Source: Corythucha ciliata (taxonomy: Eukaryota; Arthropoda; Insecta; Hemiptera; Tingidae). From it: a stretch of 64,000 nucleotides of DNA. A program made the position numbers and the translations under genes. How positions within the stretch are numbered: position 1 is the first letter of the stretch; every line of letters begins with the position of its first letter. The notes under the pieces were generated by a model that saw nothing but the letters and a program-made list of their open reading frames with translations, had not been told where the DNA came from and made no database searches. The stretch spans positions 4,441,009 through 4,505,008 of the forward strand of contig CM075938.1 of assembly GCA_038030265.1 (NCBI GenBank), given 5' to 3'. This document shows positions 44,906-55,480 of this stretch, one piece after another.

Positions 44906-47431
44906 CAGTGGCGTGCCCAGGAATTTTTCTTGGGGGGGGTTTTCAAATTACATAAAGGGCACGGTCCTTTATAGTCAACTCTGCGCCAATAGTCAATTCA
45001 TCTTTTAAGGGCGCGAATAGCCAGTTTGGCAATTTTTTCGGTGCAGCATGGCACAAATCGTCATTTAAGCCAACTATACAAGGCGCGAATGATCGGTTCC
45101 GGTATTTCTAAGGCACGAATTGTCCGCAATTTCACCGTTTTCAAGCCGCGGAAGATCAGTTTTTTTTGCTGGTGCCGATAGCCACTTTGAAGACGCGCAG
45201 TAGCCTCTGTAGGGCGCAAAAGATCTGATTAGCTAATCTTTGGACCGTGAATTTCTGGTACGAGTATGCCATTTTTAAGACTTAAATAGTCAGTTTTGCT
45301 ATTTTTAGGGAACGAATCGTCAGTTTAGACATTTTCAGGGCATGAGGTTCAGTTTGACCATTTTTTATGCTGGATAATGGTCGATTTTGCATTTTCAGGA
45401 CATGAATCATCCGTTTCGGACCTTTCAAAGCACGAATCTCGCGGGCCGCTATATGTAGAGTTGGTATTACTAATTTTAGGACGTGAATAGCCAGTTTGGC
45501 CATTTTTACGGCGCAAAATGTCAGAATGGTCATTTCTAAGGCATGAAGAGTCAGTGCGATATTTTAAGTGCTCGAATCATCAGTTTGACTAGTCGAAATG
45601 GTCAGTTTTGCTGTTTTTAGAGCGAGAAATTTCTATTTTTCAAAGCGCTAATGGTCAGTTTGGCCAATTTAAGGACAGGAATCGTCTGGGTTTAGGCATT
45701 TTCAAGGCGCGAATCGTCAGTTAAGCTATTTTTAGGGCGCATAGAGTCAGTTTTGCCGATTTCATGGCTTGCATAGTCAGTTTGGCCAATTTTAGGGCGT
45801 GTAGTCTTGAAGCATGACATTTATATAGGGCGTCAAACCAAGGCGATAATGGTCAGTTAGGGCATTTTTGGCGTGCGACTGGTTGATTTTGCCATTTTCA
45901 GGGCGCGAATCGTCAGTTATACTTTGCCCAAACATAACAGCATATAGGCGGGTTCAATTAGTCACTTCTAGCCAATTACGCACGAATCGTTATTTTGACC
46001 ATTCTTGGCGCGCTAATGGTCTATTTTGCAGCTTTCAGGACAGGAATATAATCTGTTAAGGCATTTCCAGGCCGCCTAGAGTCATATTGACCATTTTAGA
46101 GCGAGAATCGCCAATTTGGCTATTTTTGGGGCGTGTGAAGTCATTTTGGCGGTTTTATAGAGTGGTAAATGCCAATTTTTAGGGCGCAAATATACATTTT
46201 AAATGCAAGAATCGTCAGTTTTGCCATTTGCAGGCGCGATTATAGTCAGTTTAGCAGTTGTTAGGTAGTGAATTACTGCCCTGTCAAGCCATTTTTAGTC
46301 AGTCTAGCGAAGCACACAATCTCCCAAGCCCAAGCCCCTCGCTTGAGCAAATCCTAGATCCGTATCTGAGTACGAGTATGCCATTTTTAGGGAGTGAATA
46401 GTCAGTTTTATTTTTTTTATTATTATTTTTTTTTTTAGGGCACGAATGTTAAATTTAGACATTGTGAAGGCTCAGTTTGGCTATTTTTGACGCGGGAATT
46501 GTCGTTTTTGCCATTCTCAGGTCAGGAATAATCTGTTTAGGCCTTTTTAAGGCGCGAATCGTCAGTTTATTGTTAAACTGACTCTATGTGCCCTTGTCTG
46601 GGGCACATGGAATGGTGTTGCCGATTTTGTGGCTTGATTGCCCAGTCTGGCCATTTTTAGGGCGCGTAGAGTCAGTTTGGCCATTTATATAGGGCGTGAA
46701 TAGTACGTCAAGTCAAGGCGCGAAAACCGTCAGTTTGGCCAATTTTGGCGCGCGGGTGGTTGATTAGCCATTTTTAGAGCAGGAATCATCTGTTCAGGCA
46801 TTATCAGTGCACAAATTGCCAGTTGATCCAGTTTTATGACTCTTAAAAAAAGTCAGCTTGGACAATTTTAGAGCGGGAATCACCAGCTTGGATATTTTTA
46901 GCGCACTTATGTATAATCAGTTTAGCTTTTTTCAAGGCGGAATCAGTTTTAGCTATTTTCAGGGCGCGTGAAGTCAGTTTGGCTATTTTTATGGCTCAAA
47001 TACTTAGTTTTGCCATTTTGGGGCGCGAGTATAGTCAGTCTAGGATTCTGTATGGTGGGAATAGCTAATTTAGCTAATTTTAGGCAGCAAATGGCTGCCA
47101 AGTCATCTTTAGTAGAATTTCTCAAGCCCCTCTCTCTTGAACAAATCCTGAATCCACGCCAAGACAGTGGAATAAATACCATATTATGCCGTGGATAGTT
47201 ACTTAGGGTACTAAATTGCTAAAAAAAGAACTTTTAGGGTCATACAAATCACGTTTTTGTTGTTTCTTTTGTTTGTTTGTTTTTTTACTTTTTTACTTAT
47301 TCATTTCATTTTATTTATTTATTTTGTATTTCTATTTCTTTTTTATTTCTATTTATTTTGGTGGGCTGAAGTACTCTGGGGGGGGGGGGGGTTCTGACCC
47401 CCAAAACCCCCCCCCCATGGGCACGCCACTG
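44906..47431. mobile_element. hAT-like non-autonomous element, 2526 bp, inside Copia RNase H
   Basis: The ends are CAGTGGCGTGCCCAGG and its inverse (CAGTGGCGTGCCCATG read inward), and the target duplication GCTCCTAG is exact on both sides (44898-44905 and 47432-47439). An 8-bp duplication and CAGTGGCG ends are hAT hallmarks. Without it the Copia frame continues in register (LKRLLGA then ITRMEA). There is no transposase inside; the interior is a unit-2 repeat array, and a phrase ending AAATCCTAGATCC near 46360 resembles an internal element end. Confidence 0.92.
44990..47060 (+). repeat. Degenerate array of 30-bp units, family 2
   Basis: The unit is close to GCGCGAATCGTCAGTTTGGC followed by CATTTTTAGG, with heavy divergence and some changes of length. 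The same family in the same orientation is at 59.6-61.16 kb. Compared with family 1, both share ATTTTAG..GCGAAT at the same spacing, so the two families may have one origin. Confidence 0.8.
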
Positions 47432-48726
47432 GCTCCTAGTAGTCTCTTGAGCCAAACGACTTCTCTAGCTGCTTCGCTCGCAGCGACTATTTCAGCTTCG
47501 GTTGTTGAAATGGCCACTGTTGCTTGCCTCTGGCTTGACCAATAAACTGCTCCTCCAGCGTATAGACAAACTACTCCAGAAGTCGAGCGGCCAGTACTTC
47601 CGTCTCCACCGTGATCAGCGTCACTGTAGCTCTCTAGAATCCCTCCACGACAGTCTTGTTTGTAGACAATTCCGTTATTCACCGTGCCTTTTAGATAGCG
47701 AAGTATTCTTTTGGCTTTAACCCAGTCTTCCCATGATGGATTTTCCATTTTTCGAGAAACGACGCTAATCGCATAGGCAATATCAGGCCGCGTGCCTACC
47801 ATGAGGTGCATGAGAGCTCCAACAGCTTCTCTGTAGGGAAATTTCTTTTCTTTTTCTGTCTCTTCTTCCTTTACCGGAACGCTCTCCCTGATTATTGGTG
47901 TTGGAGCAGGACGGCAGTCATTCATCCCGAATCTTTCAAGAATTTTTCTTGTGTACGAGGCTTGGCTCACTTTGATGCATCCGTCCTTTCTTTCCAATTC
48001 TAATCCCAAGAAATAACAGGCTGGCTTTTCTGTAATTTTGAATTCTTTTTTCAAGTCATTCAAGAAATCCGAAAGCTCCGTGACGCTCGAGGATGCTACT
48101 AATCCGTCATCGACGTAAAGAGCTATCAAAATTTTGTCGTCTTTAGTGTTTTTCATGATTAGGCACGGATCTTCTTCATGTTTCTTGAAGCCAAGTCGAA
48201 TGAGATAATCGCCAAATCGTTTGTTCCAACATCGAGGCGCCTGTTTTAACCCATAGAGACTTTTTTTCGGTCGGCAAACTCTTTTTCAACAGTCGCAAAG
48301 CCTTCAGGTTGCCTCATGTAGATCGTTTCATCGAGGTTTCCGTATAGAAATGCTGTTGAGACGTCAAATTGAGTGAGATGCATGTATTCGCTTGCAGCTA
48401 CGCTCAGCACTGCTCGAATCGTTCCCGCCTTCGCAACAGGGCTGAATATTTGGTCATAATCTTCACCCTTTCTTTGTGAATATCCTTTGATGACGAGTCG
48501 GGCCTTGTACTTTTCTATTTCACCCTCGGCATTGGTCTTAATTTTGTAAACCCATTTGCACGGAATCGCCTTTTTTCCTGGTGGTAAATCTGCTAGTTCC
48601 CACGTTTCATTTTCTTCAAGCGAGTTCATTTCATTATCCATTGCTTCTTCCCACTTTTTCGAATTTTTTCTTTGAACTGCTTCTTTGAAAGTTGTAGGCT
48701 CATAAACACAAAAAAAAAGCTGACAT

Positions 48727-48947
48727 AATGGCCGCGTTGCAAAACTTCAGACTTCTTCAACGCTTAATAAGCACTTAATCTTTTGCCGTTGCAAAACTGT
48801 CAATCAAGCTCAGCGCTGAGTAAGTGTTTAAAATCCAACAAAACACGTCCCATCACAATACAAATCACCGTTGCAAAACTCCAGTAAGCACTTAATTCTA
48901 CACTTCAGCGTTTAAACACGAGCCCCGAGTTTTGCAACGCAACCATT
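48727..48947. mobile_element. 221-bp MITE inside Copia
   Basis: The ends AATGGCCGCGTTGCAAAACT and AATGGTTGCGTTGCAAAACT (right end read inward) match at 18 of 20. The motif GTTGCAAAACT is repeated twice more inside. It interrupts the Copia polyprotein between integrase and RT. The target duplication is not clear. Confidence 0.75.
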
Positions 48948-51428
48948 GTAGTCATTAAATTTGTTTGGTAATTTTAGGGTCGAACGATCTCTCAACGCGT
49001 ATCCCTCCGATTCGCCCTTCTCTATCTCGCCTCTTTCACTATCTTCTTCTTCTTCTTCTTCTTCTCCTCTCTCTTGACTGTCGTCGAATTCTTCTATCGA
49101 ATTTTCATGTGAAGAGAGCTGAATATTTTCCGTTTCTTGAATTTTGGTACCTTGATAATTTTCTTCGTTCTTATCTTCTTGAAGTATTTTCAAGTGTAAA
49201 ACGTTTTCTCTACCTACATCGTCGACTAGTGGCTCTTCTTGGAAAATCACATCTCTGGAACGAATCAACTTTTGTTTTTCTTCATTCCATATGTGATAGC
49301 CGTCGTCTTCTTCGTATCCGATAAGAATTCCTCTCTGTGCTTTCCTGTCCATTTTCTTCCTTAGATGCTTCGGGATAAGAGCGTAGCACGCGCTTCCTAT
49401 TAGGTATGCGAAGATGCTTAATAGCTGGTTTTTTTCCCAGCCATAACTCGCTTGGACTTTTCCCTTCAATGCTTGATCTACCTGTCCTATTCAGAATGTA
49501 GGCAGCCGTATTTATCAGTTCTGCCCATAGTTCTTGTGGAAAATCTCGCGAATGCATAATCGTTCTGGCCATTTCAAAAATGGTGCGTTTGTCGCATTCA
49601 CTGCATCCATTTTGTTCCGGGCAGTAAGGCATAACTAAGCGATGTTTGATTCCTTCCTCTTGCAGAATCTTTCGTATGTTTGAGTTATCGAATTCTCCAC
49701 CGTTGTCACTAAGAAATAGTCTCACTTTATGGCCATTTTTCTTTGCTTCACCGAGCATTTGTTTTAATTTTTCATGTACTTCAAATTTGTGTTTTAAAAA
49801 ATAAACAAATCTGTACCGAGTAAAATCATCTTTGAAAATAACGTAGTAGCGATACCCTGAAAAGGAACGAGTGAAAGGTCCTCCAACGTCAGCGTGTATC
49901 AAATCACCTGGTTTCTTTGCCCTTTCTCGAGTCCCGAACTTTTTCCGATGGATTTTTCCGTACACACAGGCTTCACAAAAATCGTTATTTATTTGTAGTT
50001 TTACTTGAATTCCTAGTTCTCTCGCGATGAGGTCCCGGACATATCCTTTATTCTGATGCCCCATCCTCTCGTGGTACAGCTGAAGAATATTCTGCGTTGA
50101 AACACTACAAATTTCAGTTCTATTCTTGGGATTAATGCTTTGCAATGACAATTTGAAGAGACCTGAGTGACGATTTCTGAAACCAACTAATATCACTTGA
50201 TCGTTCACTTCGAATTGGCAACGCTTCGTTGTGGAAACAAATTTGCTTCTTGGCTGTTTGTCGTGAGCTGCTATTGGAGAGAATAAATTTTTCTTAATTT
50301 CTGGTACATACCATAACGTCATCAAAATGGAGTTCGTGATGATTTCTTCCAATTTTTGAGCATACACGGATTCTTCCTTTTCCGATTGCTTCGACTGTAT
50401 CGCCTGTCGCAGTAGTTACTTTGTGTGAGTCTGAAAACTCCTCAAAAGTTTGGAAAAATTCTTTTCTGAAAGTTATGTGATTCGTCGCCCCATTGTCTAC
50501 GAACCAACTTTCTTCGTCATTTTTTTTCGACAGAAAAGCAGTTGCACTAAGCAGAGTCATATTTGCTCCTGACTTTTTTTCAGTTTGTTTTGGTGGTCGT
50601 CCATCCGCTACCCATTTTTTACAGTTCCGAACGATGTGACCTATACCTCCACAGTAATGACACTTGAATTTAGCCTGGGGTTTTACTCTCGAGTTTTCCT
50701 GTTCCACTGGTTTCGATGAATTAACTGTGAGTACCTCTTGACTATCTTGATTTTCTTTGCCTTTTAGGGCTCTTTCAAAGGCACATAGCTGATTGGTCAA
50801 ATTCTTGATGGTCCTGTCTGCCTTCGTCATTAACATCCAGCTTGATTTGAAAGAAAAATAATCTTCTGGTAGCGTTTCAAGTATCTTGCAAATCAGAAAT
50901 AAATCGGGTAGTTCACTATGCGGTCCTCGTTCTTTCACAATTTCAATCTTCAAGTTATTCCACAAGTTCTTCAATTTGGACATGTGAGTAGCTATATCGT
51001 CGATAGGATCTCGCTTGTAATTAAAAAATTGGGAACAAATGTCGTACGCCTTGTCTTCGGACGCTCCATCAAATATAATCGGTGTAGTCCCATCCAGACC
51101 TCTCGTGATGTCGAAAAACGCATTACTTTCTTTAGAGTTTCTTCCGTCATGTTCGTAGTCAAAATGATCATAGCATTACTTTCAGCTTTCCAGTAGTTAG
51201 TCAGATCTGTTTCATATTTCTTCCTGACTTCTTCAACCACGCCTTCTTGAGGTTCTTCAGGTTGCTTCAAAACGCCGTTCACAACACTTATCGACCCTGG
51301 AATAGCTCGGAGAAGTATACTGATCTTGTACTTCCATGTTATCCAGTTCTTCTGTCCTTCCAGAAGACCAATGTTTACCTTTGTTAGCTCCATATTAACT
51401 TGAAGCTATCGGCAGCAGAAAACGTGAT

Positions 51429-51442
51429 CTGGGCCCATAACC
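51429..51442 (-). promoter_or_regulatory. Copia primer-binding site, initiator-Met tRNA type
   Basis: The minus strand reads GGTTATGGGCCCAG next to the LTR. This complements the anticodon-stem region of initiator tRNA-Met (CTGGGCCCATAACC), the half-tRNA primer known for Copia elements. Confidence 0.85.
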
Positions 51443-51559
51443 TGTTATTAGTCAAAAAAATTTATTTTATTTTTTTTTTTCTTCAAAAAACTCCAAAAGG
51501 GGGTAGAACAATAATCAAAAACATGTGTCATAAAAAAAATGAGAACACTTTTCTCAACA
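51443..51559 (-). repeat. Copia 5' LTR
   Basis: It begins TGTTGAGAAAAG and ends GACTAATAACA on the minus strand (TG..CA). Only about 117 bp long, which is short for an LTR; promoter and poly-A signal must be packed into it. Confidence 0.9.
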
Positions 51560-52235
51560 AAAAATACCTCGCAATTCTCCAGATTGATTGTCTCCATTAC
51601 TAAAGCGAACGTCTAACACCAACAGTCGCAGTCAGTAGCTCCAAGAATGGTTGTCTCTTTCAACGGCGCCACGCGTGACTTGGCACAAACAAAACGACAG
51701 TGGACACGTTCAGAATTTGTTTGAATTCTTCCGAAAACTACAGCAGCGTAGGCTGACTTGCTCGCATAGGCGAAAACATGAAACGACACTTCATCCTTTT
51801 GCGTCCCAAAAGCCCACCTGGGCAGAATGCCAGAAACGCGTCCGCTGTGTTGTCATCAACAGTTTCATCCTATCGCAAATCCTTTTTTCCAGACTTTATG
51901 AAGTAACATTTCGGGCACCAATACGTCGTCGGAGCGGTGAAACCTACAGGGTCAAAAATGCGTTGATTAATGGAGAGAATAACTCTTTTAGTTTTTTTTT
52001 CAGAGTGTCCATGCGGTTGTCAGATGTTCCAGATTCACCCCCAGCGTATCGAGTCGCCGATCCCACGCCATGCCCAGAATTTTAGATTCGGTATAATCAC
52101 CACAAGTCTCCTTGTCGGTCGTGCTCTCCCACCCTCGGAGGTCAACCCCCCCCCTCTTCCCAATGTCTCTACGTTGGTTGTTTGAACTTCCTCCAATCGC
52201 TGATGGTCTTGTACACAAACAAAATTTCTTATGTA
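51560..52235 (-). pseudogene. BEL/Pao pol, first part: end of RT and start of RNase H
   Basis: From high to low: YIRNFVCVQDHQRLEEVQ (where the RT catalytic Y-V-D-D would be), DLRGWESTTDKE, ILGMAWDRRLDTLGVN, TKRVILSINQRIFDPVGFTA, VSFHVFAYASKSAYAAVVFG, FVCAKSRVAPLKETTILGA and VMETINLENCEVFF. These are diagnostic BEL/Pao blocks (I-F-D-P-x-G-x-x-A-P, A-K-x-R-V-A-P-x-K). Several frameshifts occur. At 51560 the frame joins the part at 44475 across the Copia insertion. Confidence 0.8.
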
Positions 52236-52499
52236 CGACACGCTCGAGGCACATTTAAAGCCGCCTTCACATGCGAGCTGTGACAGCTTAAGCTTTGAGC
52301 TGTAGCCAATCAAAGAGCAACCCGCGTTTGAATTAATTATATTTCATTGGATACAGCTCAAAGCCGAGCTTTTTTCAGATCACATGTGAAGCCGACTTTA
52401 GAGCGTTGGAGTCATTGGACGTTGCCCCGGAGTCATGTGCAGCTAAACAGGCAACGTCCAAATGACTCCAACGCCCTTGAATGTGCCTCGAGCGTGTCG
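52236..52499. mobile_element. Nested palindromic element in the BEL/Pao RT
   Basis: Outer ends CGACACGCTCGAGGCACATT match inverted at 52480-52499. Inside are two further inverted pairs: one around 52262-52402 (CTTCACATG and GAGCTGTA(G/T)CCAAT with their inverses) and one at about 52403-52475 (GCGTTGGAGTCATT and GGACGTTGCC with inverses). Flanking duplications are not evident. Confidence 0.7.
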
Positions 52500-52504
52500 G
52501 CCAA

Positions 52505-52986
52505 AGGCGAGAGAGAAAGCTTAGCTTCAGACTTGCGAGTGCTGAGGATAACGAGCTTCAAATAGCTCTCGAACCTCAACTAAGAGCTCTCGCCGTCCGA
52601 AACCTTTCCTTCAACGCTTCCGAGGGGTAGTTGTCCCCCGACTGGGGGTAACTTGTAACCAATTGCCTCGCCTTCGACCCCGGTGGAGATGCTTGCCATA
52701 AATAATGAATTTTTGTCGGCATCTGCCAGCGTCTCGTCTTCATGAATTAGTTGGAATTGGCTCCAAAAGCGTGGCCATTCTTTTATATCTTCGGAAAACG
52801 TTTTTGATCTACTAAACGTTTGCAAGGCTGGTTGGATGAGGACATGCTGCTTGTCGTGCTCTCAGTTATCAGCCAATTCGTTCTCTACCTCCAAGGTTTC
52901 ATCCAAGGTACTGTCGTCTTCTATTAAGGCTTCGAAGATCGTTGCGTCTTGTTTCCGAATTTCTTCGAATTTCTCTTTCAAAGTCT
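52505..52986 (-). pseudogene. BEL/Pao gag, main part
   Basis: The frame holds ETLKEKFEEIRKQDATIFEA (coiled-coil-like), then IQPALQTFSRSKTFSEDIKE and WPRFWSQFQLIHEDETLADA. The P-x-F-x-x-D-I-x-x-W-x-x-F-W-x-x-F-x-x-x-I-H block is typical of BEL/Pao gag. After a shift FGRRELLVEV and RELFEAR continue the domain to about 52510. One stop and at least one frameshift. Confidence 0.8.
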
Positions 52987-53189
52987 CTAAGAGACAGTGG
53001 CGGCGGAAGTGAGGTTCAGGGTCAGCGAATGCTCCCCCAATGGTCCGATTGCGGGGGAGCGCTGCGATGTTCGAGGAATCGAGAAAAAAATGGCTTCGTG
53101 TTGACTTTGCCTCCTAAAAAATTATCGCTCGCACCTTCGACAACATGATTCAGCCAGAGCCAGATCTGCAAACTTTGGGCTTTCAAAGA

Positions 53190-53690
53190 GCCAAACATAA
53201 CCACCGGAGCTGCTTGTTTTTATGAAGCCAAAGGTGGAATTGGTTCTCGAATTTGCCAAAACTGCAAAATTGGGTTTCTCTTAGGGCCGAATCCGCGAAA
53301 TTCCTTCTATGAAGGCCACGAACGTGTGAAATTGCTATCTTGAACCCCATGAAATATGACTTTTTAATGAGTTATCCCCGAAAATTTGGATTTTGAGGGA
53401 ATCGATCCATCAAAATTTATTTTTCAAAGGGCCAAATCTTTGAAATTCGGGTTTAAAGGGGTGAAAACTGTCAATTCTAGCCATCTAACCAAGACAATTC
53501 CAGTCAAGACCATGAAAAAGAGGAATATGACCCTGGAATCAACTGTTTCGTCCTCCTGGTTGGTCTTTTTGGTGATTAAAACCCAAGAAATTTGGTTCTT
53601 TGGGGGTCCAAATCCACGAAATTTGGCTTTGATTGTCTAACCACCGCGAAAATTATATTTTAATGGGCTCAATGGGCATTTTGGCTCAGA
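53190..53690 (+). repeat. Degenerate array, unit family 4
   Basis: Loosely repeated units with GCCAAATCCGCGAAATT and TTTGGTTTTT-like parts, period about 28-35 bp. A short stretch at 61.9-62.03 kb (TCTGCGAAATTGGTATTT) is of the same kind, inverted. Confidence 0.55.
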
Positions 53691-54270
53691 GGGGAAAGTA
53701 CATTTCACAGCCACTGGCGGACCTGCACCTATCGGGCCCCGGGGCAGATAACTCTATGAGGCCCCTTACTATCTTTTTTTCTTAGTTTTAGCGTTGAAAT
53801 AAATAATATCCTTTATTCATTGGCGTACCCAGATGGGGAGGGGGGGGATGATAGGTGCCCTCGCCCGGGATGCCATTTTCAGCCAATTTTTTGCGGAATC
53901 CCAGCAATACGAAGGGAATTCATTACACTACCCGTCCCCCGCCGGTCCATCAGTAGGCTGCGGACTGCCAGAACCGCCCCCTCCGGAAGGATTTTTATGG
54001 TACGCCCCTGCTTTTATTGAAGAAATGTGTCCGTATTTGACCTTCCTTGAAAATATGAAATGCAAACGTGCCACCCGGGTGGCCTCGTCTGCCACACAGG
54101 GCTAGGAGTTGAAAGAAATTCGCTAATTTGCCGCTAAAATGCGCCATTTCGTGGCTTCTCAATACAAGCTTCCAGATCAAAAAGACGTGGGTGAGGTATA
54201 CCCCGCGAGACAGTTCGCGCTCTGTGTGGCGGGGCCTTTAGTAAATTAATGCGAAAGGCGATACCACGAG

Positions 54271-54347
54271 GACTCCGTGGCGCTATGGAAGCGCGTCTGG
54301 CTGTAAAAAACTTCAGAAAGTTGCGTGTTCGAATCACGTCGTAGTCA
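54271..54347 (+). tRNA. tRNA-like sequence, Arg-type body with an aberrant anticodon loop
   Basis: Acceptor GACTCCG pairs with CGTAGTC at 6 of 7. The D arm is GCGC..GCGC, the T arm GCGTG-TTCGAAT-CACGT is complete, and the discriminator is A. A T9 run right after it would end RNA polymerase III transcription. The A and B boxes are intact. The anticodon stem TCTGG/TCAGA closes a 12-nt loop (CTGTAAAAAACT) instead of 7, so the decoding identity is unclear; a Tyr-like GTA with a 5-nt insert is possible. The 5' half resembles tRNA-Arg. Probably a pseudogene or a SINE head. Confidence 0.6.
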
Positions 54348-54550
54348 GATTTTTTTTTCAATACTGAAGTCAAATACGGACACTTTTCTTCAATAATCAT
54401 CATGACCTCATCAAATATCGTTCACAATTATCCGATGAAGAAAGATGTTGTCGCCGGTATTTAATTAAATAAATTAAATGAAAGTGATATCTTCCGGACG
54501 ACGATGGAAGGGCATAGCCCAACACGATTCGAGTTTCGAGAAAAAAATGG

Positions 54551-54623
54551 TCTCCCCGGCAGGATTTGAACCCGCAACCTCTGGATTACTAGTCCAGCAC
54601 GCTACCAATTGCGCCACGATGAC
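54551..54623 (-). tRNA. tRNA-Thr(AGT)-like, copy 1
   Basis: 73 nt: D arm with A box TGGCGCAATTGG, anticodon arm CTGGA-CTAGTAA-TCCAG with anticodon AGT, five-base variable loop, T arm GCGGG-TTCAAAT-CCTGC. Acceptor GTCATCG/CGGGGAG has mismatches at pairs 1:72 and 4:69. A run of seven T follows closely, a pol III terminator. Good promoter boxes but a weak acceptor stem. Confidence 0.7.
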
Positions 54624-54918
54624 GCCTTTGGAAGAGGGATCAGCTAAGCCGAACCTCACCCATTTTTTCTCGTAACTCGAATTGTGTTGGGCTATGCCCT
54701 TCCATCGTCGTCCGGAAGATATCGCTTTTTATTTAATTTATTTAATTAAATACCAGCGACAACTTATTTCTTCATCTATCGAACTACATCTACGATATGA
54801 TAACACCGACGTGGTGTTTGTAATAAGGAGAAACGCCTAGAGTTTCGAGAAACAGAGAAACAATGGCTCTGGGTGAGGTTCGGCGTAGCTGATCCCTCGC
54901 AGTACGACTTCCAAAGGC

Positions 54919-54991
54919 GTCACCGTGGCGCAATTGGTAGCGTGCTGGACTAGTAATCCAGAGGTTGCGGGTTCAAATCCTGCCGGGGAGC
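54919..54991 (+). tRNA. tRNA-Thr(AGT)-like, copy 2
   Basis: Same sequence as copy 1 from the D arm through the T arm, opposite strand. Acceptor GTCACCG/CGGGGAG again mismatches at 1:72 and 4:69. A T5 run follows within a few bases. Since both copies keep the same two mismatches, the defect predates their separation. Confidence 0.7.
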
Positions 54992-55094
54992 CCATTTTTC
55001 TCGAAACTCGAATCGTGTTGGGCTATGCCCTTTCATCGTCGTCCGGAAGATATCACTTTCATTTAATTTATTTAATTTCACAATTATCCTTTAG

Positions 55095-55480
55095 AAGATA
55101 CGGATGAGCGTTTTCTCAATTATAACCGCGAATAAGTGATTTTTTTTCATTTTTATCCGCAAATTAACGTTTTTCCTGCAGGTTATTTGCGAATTAGCGA
55201 TTTTACTAATTTTTATCGACGGATTAGGCGATCTTTCTCAATTTTAACAGCGGGCTTGGCCCAAAAACAGCACATTAGCGGTTTTTTAGTACATTTTAGC
55301 CGTGAAATTGCCACTGTACACCGAGAATCAGCGATTTTTTTCCAAATCATGGTATGAAAATTGCATTGAGAAACCAGGAAAGAGCGCTTTTTGCAGTTTA
55401 AGCCACGAATATTAGCACTTTTTCCAACTTTGTTGCCGCCTACATCGGCACATTAGAGCACCTTCTCAATTTTATCTTAG
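55095..55480 (-). repeat. Degenerate 30-bp units, family 1, reverse orientation
   Basis: TTTTATCCGCAAATTA and TTTTAGCCGTGAAATT-like units, same type as 12.9-14.3 kb, inside the 2.9-kb hAT-like element. Confidence 0.65.

Larger units (their letters stand above)
44633..51393 (-). pseudogene. Copia gag-pol polyprotein, frameshifted and split by two insertions
   Basis: From ATG at 51393: gag (GLLEGQKNWITWKYKISILL), zinc knuckle CHYCGGIGHIVRNC near 50650, protease SWFVDNGATNHIT near 50500, integrase zinc region CEACVYGKIHRKKFG, integrase core with HADVGG, FLSDNGGEFDN and PEQNGCSECDKRT (D, D, E present), RT with KYKARLVIKGYSQRKGEDYD and LIALYVDDGLVA (YVDD), and RNase H with LESYSDADHGGD and ISTTEAEIVAASEAA. 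The last part, FVDNKAAVRLSNNPEFHRRT, lies beyond the hAT insertion at 44633-44887. Frames break near 51030, 50330, 49390 and 48240, and a MITE lies at 48727-48947. Confidence 0.9.
44476..51559 (-). mobile_element. Complete Copia retrotransposon, 7.1 kb, carrying two later insertions
   Basis: The element has two LTRs of about 117-119 bp (44476-44594 and 51443-51559) that differ at only a few positions, a Copia-type primer-binding site beside the 5' LTR, a purine tract (AAGAAGGGAGAG) beside the 3' LTR, and AAAAA on both flanks as a 5-bp target duplication. Without its two insertions it would be about 4.3 kb. The near-identical LTRs point to a recent insertion, though gag-pol already has several frameshifts. 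It sits inside BEL/Pao RNase H. Confidence 0.9.
54434..55076. repeat. Composite of three copies of a tRNA-linked unit, with 13-bp flanking duplication
   Basis: The flanks TTCACAATTATCC are identical (54421-54433 and 55077-55089). Inside, 54434-54550 and 54660-54776 are inverse copies of about 117 bp, around 90 percent alike, with a tRNA-Thr-like sequence between them. A third copy of the arm follows a second tRNA-Thr-like sequence (54919-55076). The arm shares GTTGGGCTATGCCCTTCCAT and TCCGGAAGATATC. A tRNA head plus a common body is the layout of a SINE; a foldback element that picked up a tRNA gene is the alternative. Confidence 0.75.

Noticed and set aside
48965..49324. Leu-rich hydrophobic frame on the plus strand that looks like a membrane protein
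   Set aside because: It is antisense to an acidic Glu-rich stretch of the Copia polyprotein.
50294..50983. DNGAT in place of DSGAT as a lost Copia protease active site
   Set aside because: DNGA is, as far as I recall, seen in other insect Copia proteases, so it is not evidence of inactivation.
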